Assembly (NCBI GenBank): GCA_934489015.1
Contig: CAKSSN010000002.1
Coordinates: forward strand, 62,001-126,000
Length of the DNA stretch: 64,000 bases
DNA from: an uncultured Clostridia bacterium
Lineage (GTDB): Bacteria > Bacillota > Clostridia > UBA1381
Reading direction: 5' to 3'
The notes beneath the pieces are model-generated. The model had not been told where the DNA came from, made no database searches, and worked only from the letters and a program-made list of their open reading frames with translations. The first letter of the stretch is position 1. Every line of letters starts with the position of its first letter. Both the position numbers and the translations under genes were made by a program. Of this stretch, positions 16,953-26,199 are shown one piece after another.

Positions 16953-17486
16953 TCAGTTTAGCTCAGACAGATACAGCTTTTTTATACATCTGCACTCCTC
17001 ATCATCGGAAGCTATAAACGATATTTGCTCCTTTCCGATAAACGTCATGCCGTCATATTCCCCGCAGTCGCTAATTTGCTTTAAGCAAACAAATTCATCT
17101 GTCACATCAGAAACAAAGCCGGTGACAACGTCCGCTCCGCCGCCGATTTTTATTAAGGCAATCATTTCGTTTTCCATAGAATATTTCATCAAGCTGTCCG
17201 TAAGATACTCACCGCAGTCAAGCTCCGGAAAACTTATCTCACCTTTATCCGTAAGCCGCTCTATTTTCTTTAAATATAGGCTTTCATACTCAATTCGGTA
17301 TATATCATCGGTGCGGATAACCGAAAATCCGTCATATTTTCCGTATGGACTTATATTCAGCATTAAAAGCTCATCACTTGTATTTTTCAAAATGTACCCG
17401 ACGGCAAATTTATCGCAATTATCATCATCGGAATACACTGCCGCAAGCTTGCGCGAGTTTTTTAATTTATTTATCAGTTCTTTCAT
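16953..17486 (-). CDS. Hypothetical protein with two tandem beta-rich repeats
   Basis: This 177-residue soluble protein has an internal duplication. Residues about 27-80 ('FAVGYILKNTSDELLML...GKYDGFSVI...YLKKIERL') and about 118-174 ('DVVTGFVSDVTDEFVCL...GEYDGMTFI...CIKKLYL') follow the same pattern. The motif recalls small beta-barrel proteins of unknown function in Firmicutes. An AAAGGAG site precedes ATG 17486. It lies behind a promoter resembling that of csoR. I assign no function. Confidence 0.75.
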   Translation of the reverse strand: MKELINKLKNSRKLAAVYSDDDNCDKFAVGYILKNTSDELLMLNISPYGKYDGFSVIRTDDIYRIEYESLYLKKIERLTDKGEISFPELDCGEYLTDSLMKYSMENEMIALIKIGGGADVVTGFVSDVTDEFVCLKQISDCGEYDGMTFIGKEQISFIASDDEECRCIKKLYLSELN

Positions 17487-17520
17487 TTTTCAGCACTCCT
17501 TTTTGGTAATTTAAGCAAAA

Positions 17521-17568
17521 ATACCCATATACCGTTTATATTATATATTTTTTAAACGCATTTGTCGA
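17521..17568 (-). promoter_or_regulatory. Promoter homologous to the csoR promoter
   Basis: Minus-strand TCGACA (17563-17568), 17-base spacer and TATAAT (17540-17545). From the -10 onward the sequence matches the csoR promoter with a 2-base deletion and few changes, keeping one GGGTAT-type operator at 17521-17536. The spacer operator of csoR is not conserved. Confidence 0.6.
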
Positions 17569-17582
17569 GTGTTTTTAATTTC

Positions 17583-17624
17583 ACAAAAAAATCCGCCGCA
17601 GACAAATTTATTTGTTTGCGGCGG
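17583..17624 (-). terminator. Terminator of pyrI
   Basis: CCGCCGCA pairs with TGCGGCGG, extended by ACAAA/TTTGT, and on the minus strand is followed by seven T residues. It ends the pyrE-pyrB-pyrI unit. Confidence 0.88.
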
Positions 17625-17631
17625 CATTAAT

Positions 17632-18063
17632 TCAAACCGTCTTGCCATGCTTTGGACGCGATTCACAATATACGCATCTATAGATATGGTTTTCCTTATC
17701 GGTCAGCTTAAAAACGTGCTGAATATCTCGCTCAACAGACGTTATGCAGCGCGGATTTTCGCATTTGAGAACATTTACAAGTTTTTCGGGAATAGAAAGG
17801 TGGCGCTTTTCGACAAGCACTCCGTCCTTTATGATATTTACCGACGCGTCAGGATCGATATAGCCGAGCGCGTCAAGGTCAATATCAAGCAAAGAATCGA
17901 TTTTTATTATATCCTTTTTCCCCATTTTTCCGCTTGCGGCATTTTTGATTATTGCAACCGAACATTCAAGCGTGTCAAGCTTCAAAAGCTGATAAATCTC
18001 CATAGCCTTTCCGGCTTTTATATGGTCAATTACAATTCCGTTTTTTATTGCGTCAATATTCAT
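17632..18063 (-). CDS. pyrI: Aspartate carbamoyltransferase regulatory subunit
   Basis: Regulatory chain of ATCase, 143 residues. The N-terminal nucleotide-binding domain starts 'MNIDAIKNGIVIDHIKAGKAMEIYQLL'. The C-terminal zinc domain has the four-Cys set in 'CENPRC' and 'CVYC'. It binds CTP/ATP and assembles with PyrB trimers. Its start abuts the pyrB stop. The presence of pyrI means ATCase here is probably allosteric, unlike in Bacillus. Confidence 0.95.
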   Translation of the reverse strand: MNIDAIKNGIVIDHIKAGKAMEIYQLLKLDTLECSVAIIKNAASGKMGKKDIIKIDSLLDIDLDALGYIDPDASVNIIKDGVLVEKRHLSIPEKLVNVLKCENPRCITSVERDIQHVFKLTDKENHIYRCVYCESRPKHGKTV

Positions 18064-18987
18064 TTATCTTTCATCTCCTATCTCAAGAAGCTTTAAAATA
18101 AGAGCCATTCTGACAAACTTTCCGTTTTTAACCTGCTTAAAGTAGCACGCTCTGGGATTGTCGTCAACCTCTGTTTTTATCTCGTTTACTCTCGGCAGCG
18201 GATGAAGTATGCGCATCTCCTCTTTAGCGCATTTAAGGCGCTCGTTTGTAAGCACATAGCTGTCCTTAAGGCGTATATAATCGGCTTCGTTAAAAAATCT
18301 TTCCTTCTGAACGCGCGTCATATACAAAATATCAAGCTTGGACATATACTCGTCGAGATTATCCGTTTCAACATACTCTATCCCCAACGGGTCGAGAACC
18401 TCCGACTTTATATAATCCGGCAGCTTCAGCTCGTTCGGTGATATGAATATAAACTTAACATTTTCGTACCTTACCATTGCGGAAATGAGCGAATGAACGG
18501 TGCGCCCGAATTTCAAGTCGCCGCAAAAACCTATCACAAGATTATCAACCCTGCCCATTTCGCGCTTTATTGTAAGCAAATCCGTAAGAGTCTGCGTCGG
18601 GTGATTATGACCGCCGTCACCTGCATTTATAACAGGCACCTCAGATTTGAGTGAAGCGGCAAGCGGCGCGCCCTCTTTTGGATGACGCATTGCGATTATA
18701 TCCGCATAACACGAAACAACTCTCACCGTGTCGCTCACGCTCTCGCCCTTAGACGATGAGCTTGAAGCCGCTTCCGAAAAGCCTATCACGCTTCCGCCCA
18801 GATCAAGCATTGCCGCCTCAAACGAAAGACGTGTTCTCGTCGACGGCTCGAAAAAGAGCGTTGCAAGCTTTTTATGTCTGCATTTTTCCGAATATTTTTC
18901 GGGATTTTCAATTATATCCTCCGCTACCGAAATAAGCTCCGATATTTCATCTGTTGTAAGGTCTACTATATCAATTAAGCTTCTCAC
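18064..18987 (-). CDS. pyrB: Aspartate carbamoyltransferase catalytic subunit
   Basis: Catalytic chain of 307 residues that condenses carbamoyl phosphate with aspartate. The carbamoyl-phosphate motif 'STRTRLSFE' is near residue 51, 'HPTQTLTDL' near 133 and 'HPLPRVNEI' near 264. pyrI follows directly and pyrE precedes, so the genes form one unit. Confidence 0.97.
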   Translation of the reverse strand: MRSLIDIVDLTTDEISELISVAEDIIENPEKYSEKCRHKKLATLFFEPSTRTRLSFEAAMLDLGGSVIGFSEAASSSSSKGESVSDTVRVVSCYADIIAMRHPKEGAPLAASLKSEVPVINAGDGGHNHPTQTLTDLLTIKREMGRVDNLVIGFCGDLKFGRTVHSLISAMVRYENVKFIFISPNELKLPDYIKSEVLDPLGIEYVETDNLDEYMSKLDILYMTRVQKERFFNEADYIRLKDSYVLTNERLKCAKEEMRILHPLPRVNEIKTEVDDNPRACYFKQVKNGKFVRMALILKLLEIGDER

Positions 18988-19012
18988 AATATATCAGCTT
19001 CCCTTCCGAATG

Positions 19013-19654
19013 TTATGCTTTTTCAATCCAGCTTTCGTCTGACGGATTGTCGCGAAACGCCAAAAGTTTTTTTATATCGTCAGGCTTAATATACCCCTCC
19101 TCAGCAGCAACCTCAGCAACTGCGTCAAAGTCGGAAAGGCTTACATTTTTAACCTTTGCGTCTGCAAGACGCTCCAAGCCCTTTTTCATTCCGTAGGTGA
19201 ATATGCTTACAATTCCGAGAACATCGGCGCCCGCTTCTCTGAGCGCGTCAACAACCTCTATAACGCTGCCGCCCGTTGAAATAAGGTCCTCAACAACAAC
19301 AACCTTCTGCCCCTTTTCAAGCTTGCCCTCAATTCTGTTTCCGCGTCCGTGATCCTTGTTCCCCGAACGCACATATCCCATAGGCATACCGAGAATATGA
19401 CCGACAATTGCCGCATGAGCAATTCCGGCAGTACTCGTTCCCATAAGCACTTCACAGTCGGGATACTCTTTTTTAACAAGCTCCGCAAGTCCGTTTTCAA
19501 CATCATTTCTAACCTTAGGTGCTGTAAGCGTAAGGCGGTTATCGCAGTAAACCGGGCTTTTTATTCCGCTCGCCCATGTAAAAGGCTCCTGCGGGCGAAG
19601 AAAAACCGCGCCTATTGAAAGTAAATCTCTTGCAATTAATTTTTTCATAGCCAA
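19013..19654 (-). CDS. pyrE: Orotate phosphoribosyltransferase
   Basis: Type I phosphoribosyltransferase of 213 residues that converts orotate and PRPP to OMP. The PRPP loop 'VVVEDLISTGGS' is near residue 125, and 'VRSGNKDHGRGNRIEG' is the flexible catalytic loop. Two starts are possible: TTG 19654, which has the better distance from AAAGGA, and ATG 19648 two codons later. It follows purL with a small hairpin between them. Confidence 0.95.
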   Translation of the reverse strand: MAMKKLIARDLLSIGAVFLRPQEPFTWASGIKSPVYCDNRLTLTAPKVRNDVENGLAELVKKEYPDCEVLMGTSTAGIAHAAIVGHILGMPMGYVRSGNKDHGRGNRIEGKLEKGQKVVVVEDLISTGGSVIEVVDALREAGADVLGIVSIFTYGMKKGLERLADAKVKNVSLSDFDAVAEVAAEEGYIKPDDIKKLLAFRDNPSDESWIEKA

Positions 19655-19684
19655 AAATCAAATCCTTTCTGAATTTTTAAATTC

Positions 19685-19709
19685 TGCCGAGCCGAAATTC
19701 GGCCCGGCA
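19685..19709 (-). terminator. Hairpin between purL and pyrE
   Basis: A GC-rich inverted repeat of about ten pairs without a real T-tract on the minus strand. It may attenuate or process the transcript between the purine and pyrimidine genes; full termination is uncertain. Confidence 0.45.
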
Positions 19710-19720
19710 ATTACATATTT

Positions 19721-22700
19721 TTATTTAAAAAATTTAACGGCGCTTCGGAAAAGACCCATATCATAGCTACCCGATACATTCTTGTAAAGTCCCTTTCCTA
19801 TTCTCTCCGAATGACCCATTTTGCCTATAACTCTGCCGTCGGGTGACATTATTCCCTCAATAGCATAATCCGAGTTGTTAGGATTATACTGAATATCGCT
19901 CATCGGGTTTCCGTCAAGATCAACGTACTGCGTGAGAATTTGACCGTTTTCGGCAAGCCTTCCTACAAGCTCATCGCTTGCGATAAATCTTCCCTCACCG
20001 TGCGAAATAGGTACGGAGAAAATTTCTCCCACGTGCGTTTCGCAAAGCCACGGAGAATTGTCGGAAGCAATCCTTGTATTGACAATCTTTGACTGATGCC
20101 TTGAAATTGTGTTAAACGTAAGCGTCGGGCAAGAGTCGTCCGTGTCAATAATTTTTCCGTAAGGCACAAGACCGAGCTTAATAAGCGCCTGGAAGCCGTT
20201 GCATATACCGGCCATAAGTCCGCCGCGAACGTCCAAAAGCTCCGCTGTTGCGTCCTTTATCTCGCCGTTTCTGAAAAATGCAGTAATAAGCTTACCCGAG
20301 CCCTCAGGCTCATCGCCGCCGGAAAATCCGCCCGGAATAAATATAACCTGAGAATTTTTTATTTTATTTGCAAAATCCGATACCGAGCGCGCAACCTTTT
20401 CGGGAGTCAGATTGTTTATAACGAATATCTCAGCCTCCGCACCTGCCGCTTCCGCAGCCTTTGCCGTGTCATACTCGCAGTTTGTTCCCGGAAATACCGG
20501 TATCAAAATTTTCGGCTTTGCACATTTAACAGCCGACGTAAATTTTTTATTTCCCTCAAAGCTGAATTTCGGAATTTCTCCGCCGCCCTGCTTTATGTTG
20601 CACTTATAAACGCTTTCCAATACATTTTCGTATTTTTCGGAAAGTGATGCCAAACTTACAGACTCGTCATTAAAGCGTATAGCCTTTTCATCGGTTGTTG
20701 TTCCGAGATATTCTCCAACCTCGCCGTTATCCGAAAGCTCTATTATAAACGAGCCGTAGCAATAAGAGAAAATATCCTCAAGCGAAAGCTTGCACGAATA
20801 TTCAAAGCCTATTTCGTTTCCGATTGCCATTTTATAAACCGCTTCTGCGGCAGCGCCGTATGTCGGCGTATAGCATGACAAAACTCTGCCCTCTCTTACA
20901 AGAGCGCTTACCTCATTAAAGCATTTTATAAGCGACTGCGCCGTCGGGAGCATATTTTCGTCATATTCCGGCTTTATTATAACAACTTTTGAGCCTGCCT
21001 TTTTAAACTCCGGACTTACAACATATTTAATATCGTCCGTTGTAACGGCGAACGAAACAAGAGTCGGCGGAACGTCTATATGCTCAAAAGTGCCACTCAT
21101 CGAGTCCTTGCCGCCGATTGAAGCAATTCCGAGCTCTCTTTGAGCCTTAAACGCACCGAGAAGCGCCGCAAGCGGCTTTCCGAAGCGTTTCGGATCTTTT
21201 CCGGGCTTTTCAAAATATTCCTGGAACGTAAGATATACGTCAGTAAAATCAGCGCCTGCGGCAATAAGCTTTGAAACGGACTCAACAACCGCAAGGTATG
21301 CGCCCGAAAACGGACTTTGCTCCGTTATAAACGGGTTATAGCCGTATGCCATAAACGAACAGGTTGAAGTATCTCCGTGTTCAAGCGAAATTTTATGAAC
21401 CATTGCCTGAATAGGCGTTCTCTGATATTTTCCGCCGAACGGCATTAAAACAGTTCCTGCGCCTATGCTTGAATCAAAGCGCTCCGAAAGTCCGCGCTTT
21501 GAGCATACGTTAAGGTCGCCCGCAAGAGCCTTGTAGCCCTCTTCAAAATCAGACGGTATTTCCTTTGTATATTTTCTTACCGGGCTGACGGCAGCGTCAA
21601 CCTTTTTCGGTGCTCCGTTTGAATTTAAAAATTCGCGGCTTATGTTTACTATTTCTTTTCCGTTCCATGTCATTATAAGCTGCGGCTTGTCCTTTACAAC
21701 AGCAACGCGGCTTGTTTCAAGGTTTTCGCTGTCCGCAAGAGCGCAGAATTTGTCCGCGTCCTCCGGCGCAACAACAACAGCCATTCTCTCCTGCGACTCG
21801 CTTATTGCAAGCTCCGTTCCGTCAAGACCGTCATATTTTTTCGGCACAAGATCAAGATTTATTTCAAGTCCGTCCGCAAGCTCGCCTATCGCAACCGACA
21901 CGCCGCCCGCGCCGAAATCGTTACATCTTTTAATAAGCCTTGAAGCCTCCGGGTTTCTGAAAAGCCTTTGAAGCTTTCTCTCTTCCGGAGCGTTACCCTT
22001 TTGAACCTCCGCACCGCATTCTTCGAGCGATTCCATGCTGTGCGATTTTGAAGAGCCCGTTGCTCCGCCGCAGCCGTCACGCCCTGTTCTGCCGCCTAGA
22101 AGAATTACAATATCTCCGTCGGACGGACAAATTCTCTTAACGTTTTCCTCCGGAGCTGCCGCAATAACGGCGCCGATTTCCATTCTCTTTGCCGCATAGC
22201 CCTCGTGATATATTTCATCGACAAGACCTGTTGCAAGACCTATCTGATTTCCGTATGAGCTGTAGCCGTTTGCCGCGCCCGTTACGATTTTTCTCTGCGG
22301 AAGCTTGCCGGCGAGCGTTTCGGAAACCTTTTTAAGCGGATTTGCCGCACCCGTTACGCGCATTGCCGCATAAACATAGCTTCTGCCCGAAAGCGGATCG
22401 CGGATAGCTCCGCCTATACACGTTGCAGCGCCGCCGAACGGCTCTATTTCTGTCGGGTGGTTGTGCGTTTCGTTTTTAAAAAGCAGCAGCCAGTCCTCGT
22501 CCCTGCCATCCTTATTTACCTTTATTTTAACCGTGCACGCGTTTATTTCCTCCGACTCGTCAAGCTTTTGGAGCTTGCCCGTCTTTTTAAGAAGCCTTGT
22601 TGCAATCGTTGCAATATCCATAAGATTTACAGGCTTTGTTCTTCCGAGCATTTCGCGCGTTTTAAGATATTCCTTATATTCGTTTTCCGTTGTTTCGTCC

Positions 22701-23410
22701 TCAAAGGTTACGTTTTCAAGCGTTGTTAAAAATGTTGTATGACGGCAGTGATCAGACCAATATGTATCAATCATTCTTATCTCTGTTATTGTCGGGTCGC
22801 GGTCAACCGATTTAAAATAATCCTGACAGAATTTAATATCATCAAAATCCATTGCCAAAGAATATTTTTTAACAAAATCGGCAAGCTCGCTATCCGAAAG
22901 TGAAATAAATCCGGTAAGAGTTTCAACCGTTGTCGGAATTTCGTAATTGATTTTAAGCGTTTTAAATTCGCCGAGCGCCGCTTCCCTTGCTTCAACGGGG
23001 TTTATAACATATTTTTTTATTGTTTCAATGTCGCTTTCCGACAAATTGCCCTTCAGCATATAAACCTTAGCCGTTTTAACTGCCGGGCGCTCTCCCTTTG
23101 AGATAAGCTGTATACATTCAGCCGCCGATGACGCTCTCTGATCAAACTGACCGGGAAGATATTCAACCGCAAAAACGCTGTAGCCGTCCGCGTCAAGCTG
23201 CGCATATGTATTATCCTGCTGCGGCTCTGAAAAAACGGTATTGCTTACATAATCGAAAAGATCCCTGTCAATACCCTCAACGTCATATCTGTTTACTATT
23301 CTTAATTCTTCAAGATTTTTTATCTGCAAAAGCTCCGTTATATCATTTTTCAAAAGCTCTGCATCCTGAGCAAGCCCATGCTTCTTTTCAACAAAAATTC
23401 TGTATACCAT
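19721..23410 (-). CDS. purL: Phosphoribosylformylglycinamidine synthase, single-chain type
   Basis: Large FGAM synthase of about 1229 residues that converts FGAR, glutamine and ATP to FGAM. The PurS-like N-terminal part, the two PurL half-domains ('FKNETHNHPTEIEPFGGAATC', 'SIGGKDSMSGTF') and the C-terminal glutaminase ('MAGICNGFQALIKLGL' with the catalytic Cys, 'PISHGEGRF') are all in one chain. Most Bacilli split this enzyme into PurS, PurQ and PurL. ATG 23410 gives the natural N-terminus 'MVYRIFVEKK' and lies one base past the purD stop. Confidence 0.95.
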   Translation of the reverse strand: MVYRIFVEKKHGLAQDAELLKNDITELLQIKNLEELRIVNRYDVEGIDRDLFDYVSNTVFSEPQQDNTYAQLDADGYSVFAVEYLPGQFDQRASSAAECIQLISKGERPAVKTAKVYMLKGNLSESDIETIKKYVINPVEAREAALGEFKTLKINYEIPTTVETLTGFISLSDSELADFVKKYSLAMDFDDIKFCQDYFKSVDRDPTITEIRMIDTYWSDHCRHTTFLTTLENVTFEDETTENEYKEYLKTREMLGRTKPVNLMDIATIATRLLKKTGKLQKLDESEEINACTVKIKVNKDGRDEDWLLLFKNETHNHPTEIEPFGGAATCIGGAIRDPLSGRSYVYAAMRVTGAANPLKKVSETLAGKLPQRKIVTGAANGYSSYGNQIGLATGLVDEIYHEGYAAKRMEIGAVIAAAPEENVKRICPSDGDIVILLGGRTGRDGCGGATGSSKSHSMESLEECGAEVQKGNAPEERKLQRLFRNPEASRLIKRCNDFGAGGVSVAIGELADGLEINLDLVPKKYDGLDGTELAISESQERMAVVVAPEDADKFCALADSENLETSRVAVVKDKPQLIMTWNGKEIVNISREFLNSNGAPKKVDAAVSPVRKYTKEIPSDFEEGYKALAGDLNVCSKRGLSERFDSSIGAGTVLMPFGGKYQRTPIQAMVHKISLEHGDTSTCSFMAYGYNPFITEQSPFSGAYLAVVESVSKLIAAGADFTDVYLTFQEYFEKPGKDPKRFGKPLAALLGAFKAQRELGIASIGGKDSMSGTFEHIDVPPTLVSFAVTTDDIKYVVSPEFKKAGSKVVIIKPEYDENMLPTAQSLIKCFNEVSALVREGRVLSCYTPTYGAAAEAVYKMAIGNEIGFEYSCKLSLEDIFSYCYGSFIIELSDNGEVGEYLGTTTDEKAIRFNDESVSLASLSEKYENVLESVYKCNIKQGGGEIPKFSFEGNKKFTSAVKCAKPKILIPVFPGTNCEYDTAKAAEAAGAEAEIFVINNLTPEKVARSVSDFANKIKNSQVIFIPGGFSGGDEPEGSGKLITAFFRNGEIKDATAELLDVRGGLMAGICNGFQALIKLGLVPYGKIIDTDDSCPTLTFNTISRHQSKIVNTRIASDNSPWLCETHVGEIFSVPISHGEGRFIASDELVGRLAENGQILTQYVDLDGNPMSDIQYNPNNSDYAIEGIMSPDGRVIGKMGHSERIGKGLYKNVSGSYDMGLFRSAVKFFK

Positions 23411-23411
23411 A

Positions 23412-24674
23412 TTATTCCTTTCCGCACATAAGCGCACGCTTTCCGATGTCTTTTCTGTAATAAGCGTTATCAAAGCTTACCTCATTAACCGTTTCATATG
23501 CTTTTTTAACAGCCGCCCCGAGCGTTTCGGCACATTCCGTAACTCCAAGCACTCTGCCGCCCGCCGTCAAAAGTTTGCCCTCTTCTTTCTTTGCACCGGC
23601 AACATAAATGTTTTTATCCTGCGGCATTTTTATTTCAAATCCCGTTTCGTATTTTTTCGGGTACCCCTTTGAAGCCATAACAACGCAGCACGCCGAATTA
23701 TCCGAGAAACGAACATCAGCCTCTGAAAGTTTTTCATCTGCCACATGAATAAATATATCAAGCAAATCGCTCTTTAGCAGCGGAAGCACAACCTGCGTTT
23801 CCGGGTCGCCGAAGCGGCAGTTGTATTCGATAACCTTAGGGCCGTTATCAGTCAGCATAAGCCCGAAATACAAGCAGCCCTTAAAGGTTCTCCCCTCGCT
23901 GTTCATTGCGTTAATTGTCGGGATAAAGATTTTTTCCATGCACTCGGCCGCAATTTCCTTTGTATAATACGGGTTTGGCGCAACAGTTCCCATACCGCCG
24001 GTGTTAAGCCCCTCATCTCCGTCCAAAGCACGCTTATGGTCCATTGACGAAACCATCGGAACAACCGTTTTTCCGTCGGTAAACGAAAGCACAGAAACCT
24101 CAGGACCTGTCAAAAATTCTTCAATTACAATTCTGCTGCCGCTTTCACCGAAAACCTTATCCTCCATCATGGAGTGAACAGCATCAAAAGCTTCTTCCCG
24201 CGTCATTGCGATTATTACGCCCTTGCCGAGCGCAAGGCCGTCCGCCTTAATAACGGTCGGTATAGGTGCGCTCTGTAAATACTCAAGCGCTTTTTTCGCA
24301 TCGGTAAATACCTCATAGCGCGCTGTCGGGATATTGTATTTTTTCATCAAATCCTTTGAAAACACCTTGCTGCCCTCAATGATTGCCGCTTTTTTCTCAG
24401 GTCCGAAGCATTTTACTCCTGCCGCTTCAAGAGCGTCAACCGCGCCGAGCACAAGCGGATCATCGGGAGCTACAACAGCAAAGTCAATTTTCTGCTGCTT
24501 TGCAAATTCAACTATTTTGTCAATCTCCTTAGCGCCTATCGGCACACACTCCGCGTCCGCAGCAATTCCGCCGTTGCCCGGCAAAGCGTATATTTTCTCC
24601 GCCAGCGGACTTTCCTTTATCTTTTTAATAATGGCGTGCTCTCTGCCACCGCCGCCAACTACCATAATATTCAT
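23412..24674 (-). CDS. purD: Phosphoribosylamine-glycine ligase
   Basis: ATP-grasp enzyme of about 420 residues that joins phosphoribosylamine and glycine to give GAR. The start 'MNIMVVGGGGREHAI' is the conserved N-terminal dinucleotide-like loop; 'KADGLALGKGV' and 'EYNCRFGDPETQ' are ATP-grasp signatures. ATG 24674 follows a CGGAGG site. A consensus-like promoter lies just upstream, so purD-purL can be transcribed separately from the main purine operon. Confidence 0.96.
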   Translation of the reverse strand: MNIMVVGGGGREHAIIKKIKESPLAEKIYALPGNGGIAADAECVPIGAKEIDKIVEFAKQQKIDFAVVAPDDPLVLGAVDALEAAGVKCFGPEKKAAIIEGSKVFSKDLMKKYNIPTARYEVFTDAKKALEYLQSAPIPTVIKADGLALGKGVIIAMTREEAFDAVHSMMEDKVFGESGSRIVIEEFLTGPEVSVLSFTDGKTVVPMVSSMDHKRALDGDEGLNTGGMGTVAPNPYYTKEIAAECMEKIFIPTINAMNSEGRTFKGCLYFGLMLTDNGPKVIEYNCRFGDPETQVVLPLLKSDLLDIFIHVADEKLSEADVRFSDNSACCVVMASKGYPKKYETGFEIKMPQDKNIYVAGAKKEEGKLLTAGGRVLGVTECAETLGAAVKKAYETVNEVSFDNAYYRKDIGKRALMCGKE

Positions 24675-24710
24675 AAGCCGTACCTCCGTTTTTTTGGCGC
24701 CTTTAATTAA

Positions 24711-24739
24711 AGTATAATACATAAAGCGCTCATTGTCAA
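24711..24739 (-). promoter_or_regulatory. Internal promoter in front of purD
   Basis: Minus-strand TTGACA (24734-24739), 17-base spacer, TATACT (24711-24716). It would allow purD-purL (and possibly pyrE) expression independent of the ZTP riboswitch at purE. Confidence 0.7.
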
Positions 24740-25006
24740 CATAAAAGTCACAAATTCGTCATCATTCTCATAATATATATTGCGGATGAAAAAAATCCGT
24801 AAAAATATAATATGCTTCTTATCCGATAAATGCCCCCGAAGCAGCGCCGCACACTCATTGCGGCGCTGCCGGATTTTTCGGCAAAAAACCCGCTGCGGCC
24901 GATGCAATTCGTCCGCGCCTCAAATCTTTTGCACCTCTTCCGGATTTTTCAGCAAAAGAACTGCCGCACCGCGCCAAAATTCTGCCGAGTGCAGCAGTCC
25001 GTATTT
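24740..25006. repeat. Non-coding spacer between purH and purD with hairpin and repeat
   Basis: A perfect 10-pair GC stem (24841-24850 with 24860-24869) has a 9-base loop. On the plus strand it runs into CGGATTTTT. An 18-base near-repeat starting CCGGATTTTTC occurs near 24869 and again near 24941. No gene is supported here. The hairpin may slow or end transcripts from purH. Confidence 0.5.
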
Positions 25007-26191
25007 TTAGTGATGGAAAAGGCGGATATGAGTAAACGCCATAACCATATTATATTTGTTGCATACGTCAATAACATTGTCATCACGTATTGAGCCGCCC
25101 GGCTGAGCAACGTATGTTACTCCGCTCTTTGCAGCGCGCTCTATATTGTCACCGAACGGGAAAAATGCATCGCTTCCGAGAGCGACACCCGATATTTTTG
25201 ACAAATAGTCCTTTTTCTCCTGAGATGTAAGCTTTTCGGGCTTTACGCTGAAAAGTCTTTCCCACTCGCCGTCCGCTAAAATTTCATCCGAATTTTCGGA
25301 AATATAAATATCTATTGCATTATCCCTGTCGGGTCTTTTTACAGTGTCCAAAAACGGCAGCGACAAAACCTTGTCATGCTGTCTTAAATGCCATATATCA
25401 GCCTTGTTTCCGGCAAGACGCGTGCAGTGAATACGCGACTGCTGACCTGCACCAACACCTATAGCCTGTCCGTCCTTTGCAAAGCATACAGAGTTTGACT
25501 GCGTGTATTTAAGCGTTATGAGCGCAATAATCAAATCCCTTTTTGCGTCCTCCGAAAGAGTTTTGTTTTCGGTTACGATTTCGCCGAGAGCGCTTTCGTC
25601 AAGCACAACATTGTTTCTTCCCTGCTCAAAGGTAATTCCGTATACCTGCTTTCTCTCTATCGGGTTGGGAGTATAGTCGGGATCTATTTTTATAATATTA
25701 TAGCTGCCCTTTCTTTTCTTTTTGAGAATTTCAAGAGCCTCGTCCTCATAGTCCGGAGCAATAACGCCGTCGGAAACCTCACGCGCTATAAGGCGTGCGG
25801 TAACGGTATCGCATTTATCCGAAAGCGCAATAAAATCACCGAAGGACGACATTCTGTCCGTTCCTCTTGCTCTTGCATATGCGCAGGCGAGCGGCGACTC
25901 GTCAAGTCCCTCTATATCGTCAACAAAGCAAGCTTTTTTAAGCTTATCATCAAGCTTTCTTCCGACAGCCGCAGAAGTCGGGCTTACGTGCTTAAACGAT
26001 GCAGCGCACGGCATACCTACTGCCGCCTTAAGCTCTTTTACAAGCTGAAAGCTGTTAAGCGCGTCAAGAAAATTGATATAGCCCGGTCTGCCGTTTAATA
26101 TTTCAAGCGGCAATTCGCCGTTTTCCATATAAATTCTTGCCGGCACCTGATTTGGATTACAGCCGTATTTGAGTTCAAATTCTTTCATCAA
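25007..26191 (-). CDS. purH: AICAR formyltransferase, stand-alone PurH C-terminal domain
   Basis: Protein of 394 residues corresponding to the AICAR transformylase part of PurH. It transfers a formyl group from 10-formyl-THF to AICAR to make FAICAR. 'AASFKHVSPTSAAVG' with the catalytic Lys-His pair is near residue 65, and 'SNSVCFAKDGQAIGVGAGQQSR' is near 245. The N-terminal IMP cyclohydrolase domain of bifunctional PurH is absent. The neighbouring gene 26200-26928 encodes an unrelated IMP cyclohydrolase that fills the gap. Confidence 0.93.
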   Translation of the reverse strand: MMKEFELKYGCNPNQVPARIYMENGELPLEILNGRPGYINFLDALNSFQLVKELKAAVGMPCAASFKHVSPTSAAVGRKLDDKLKKACFVDDIEGLDESPLACAYARARGTDRMSSFGDFIALSDKCDTVTARLIAREVSDGVIAPDYEDEALEILKKKRKGSYNIIKIDPDYTPNPIERKQVYGITFEQGRNNVVLDESALGEIVTENKTLSEDAKRDLIIALITLKYTQSNSVCFAKDGQAIGVGAGQQSRIHCTRLAGNKADIWHLRQHDKVLSLPFLDTVKRPDRDNAIDIYISENSDEILADGEWERLFSVKPEKLTSQEKKDYLSKISGVALGSDAFFPFGDNIERAAKSGVTYVAQPGGSIRDDNVIDVCNKYNMVMAFTHIRLFHH

Positions 26192-26199
26192 TATCCTCC

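Noticed and set aside
24841..24869. Strong terminator for purH
   Set aside because: The stem is perfect, but on the minus strand, the direction of purH transcription, no T-tract follows; it was recorded as a hairpin only.
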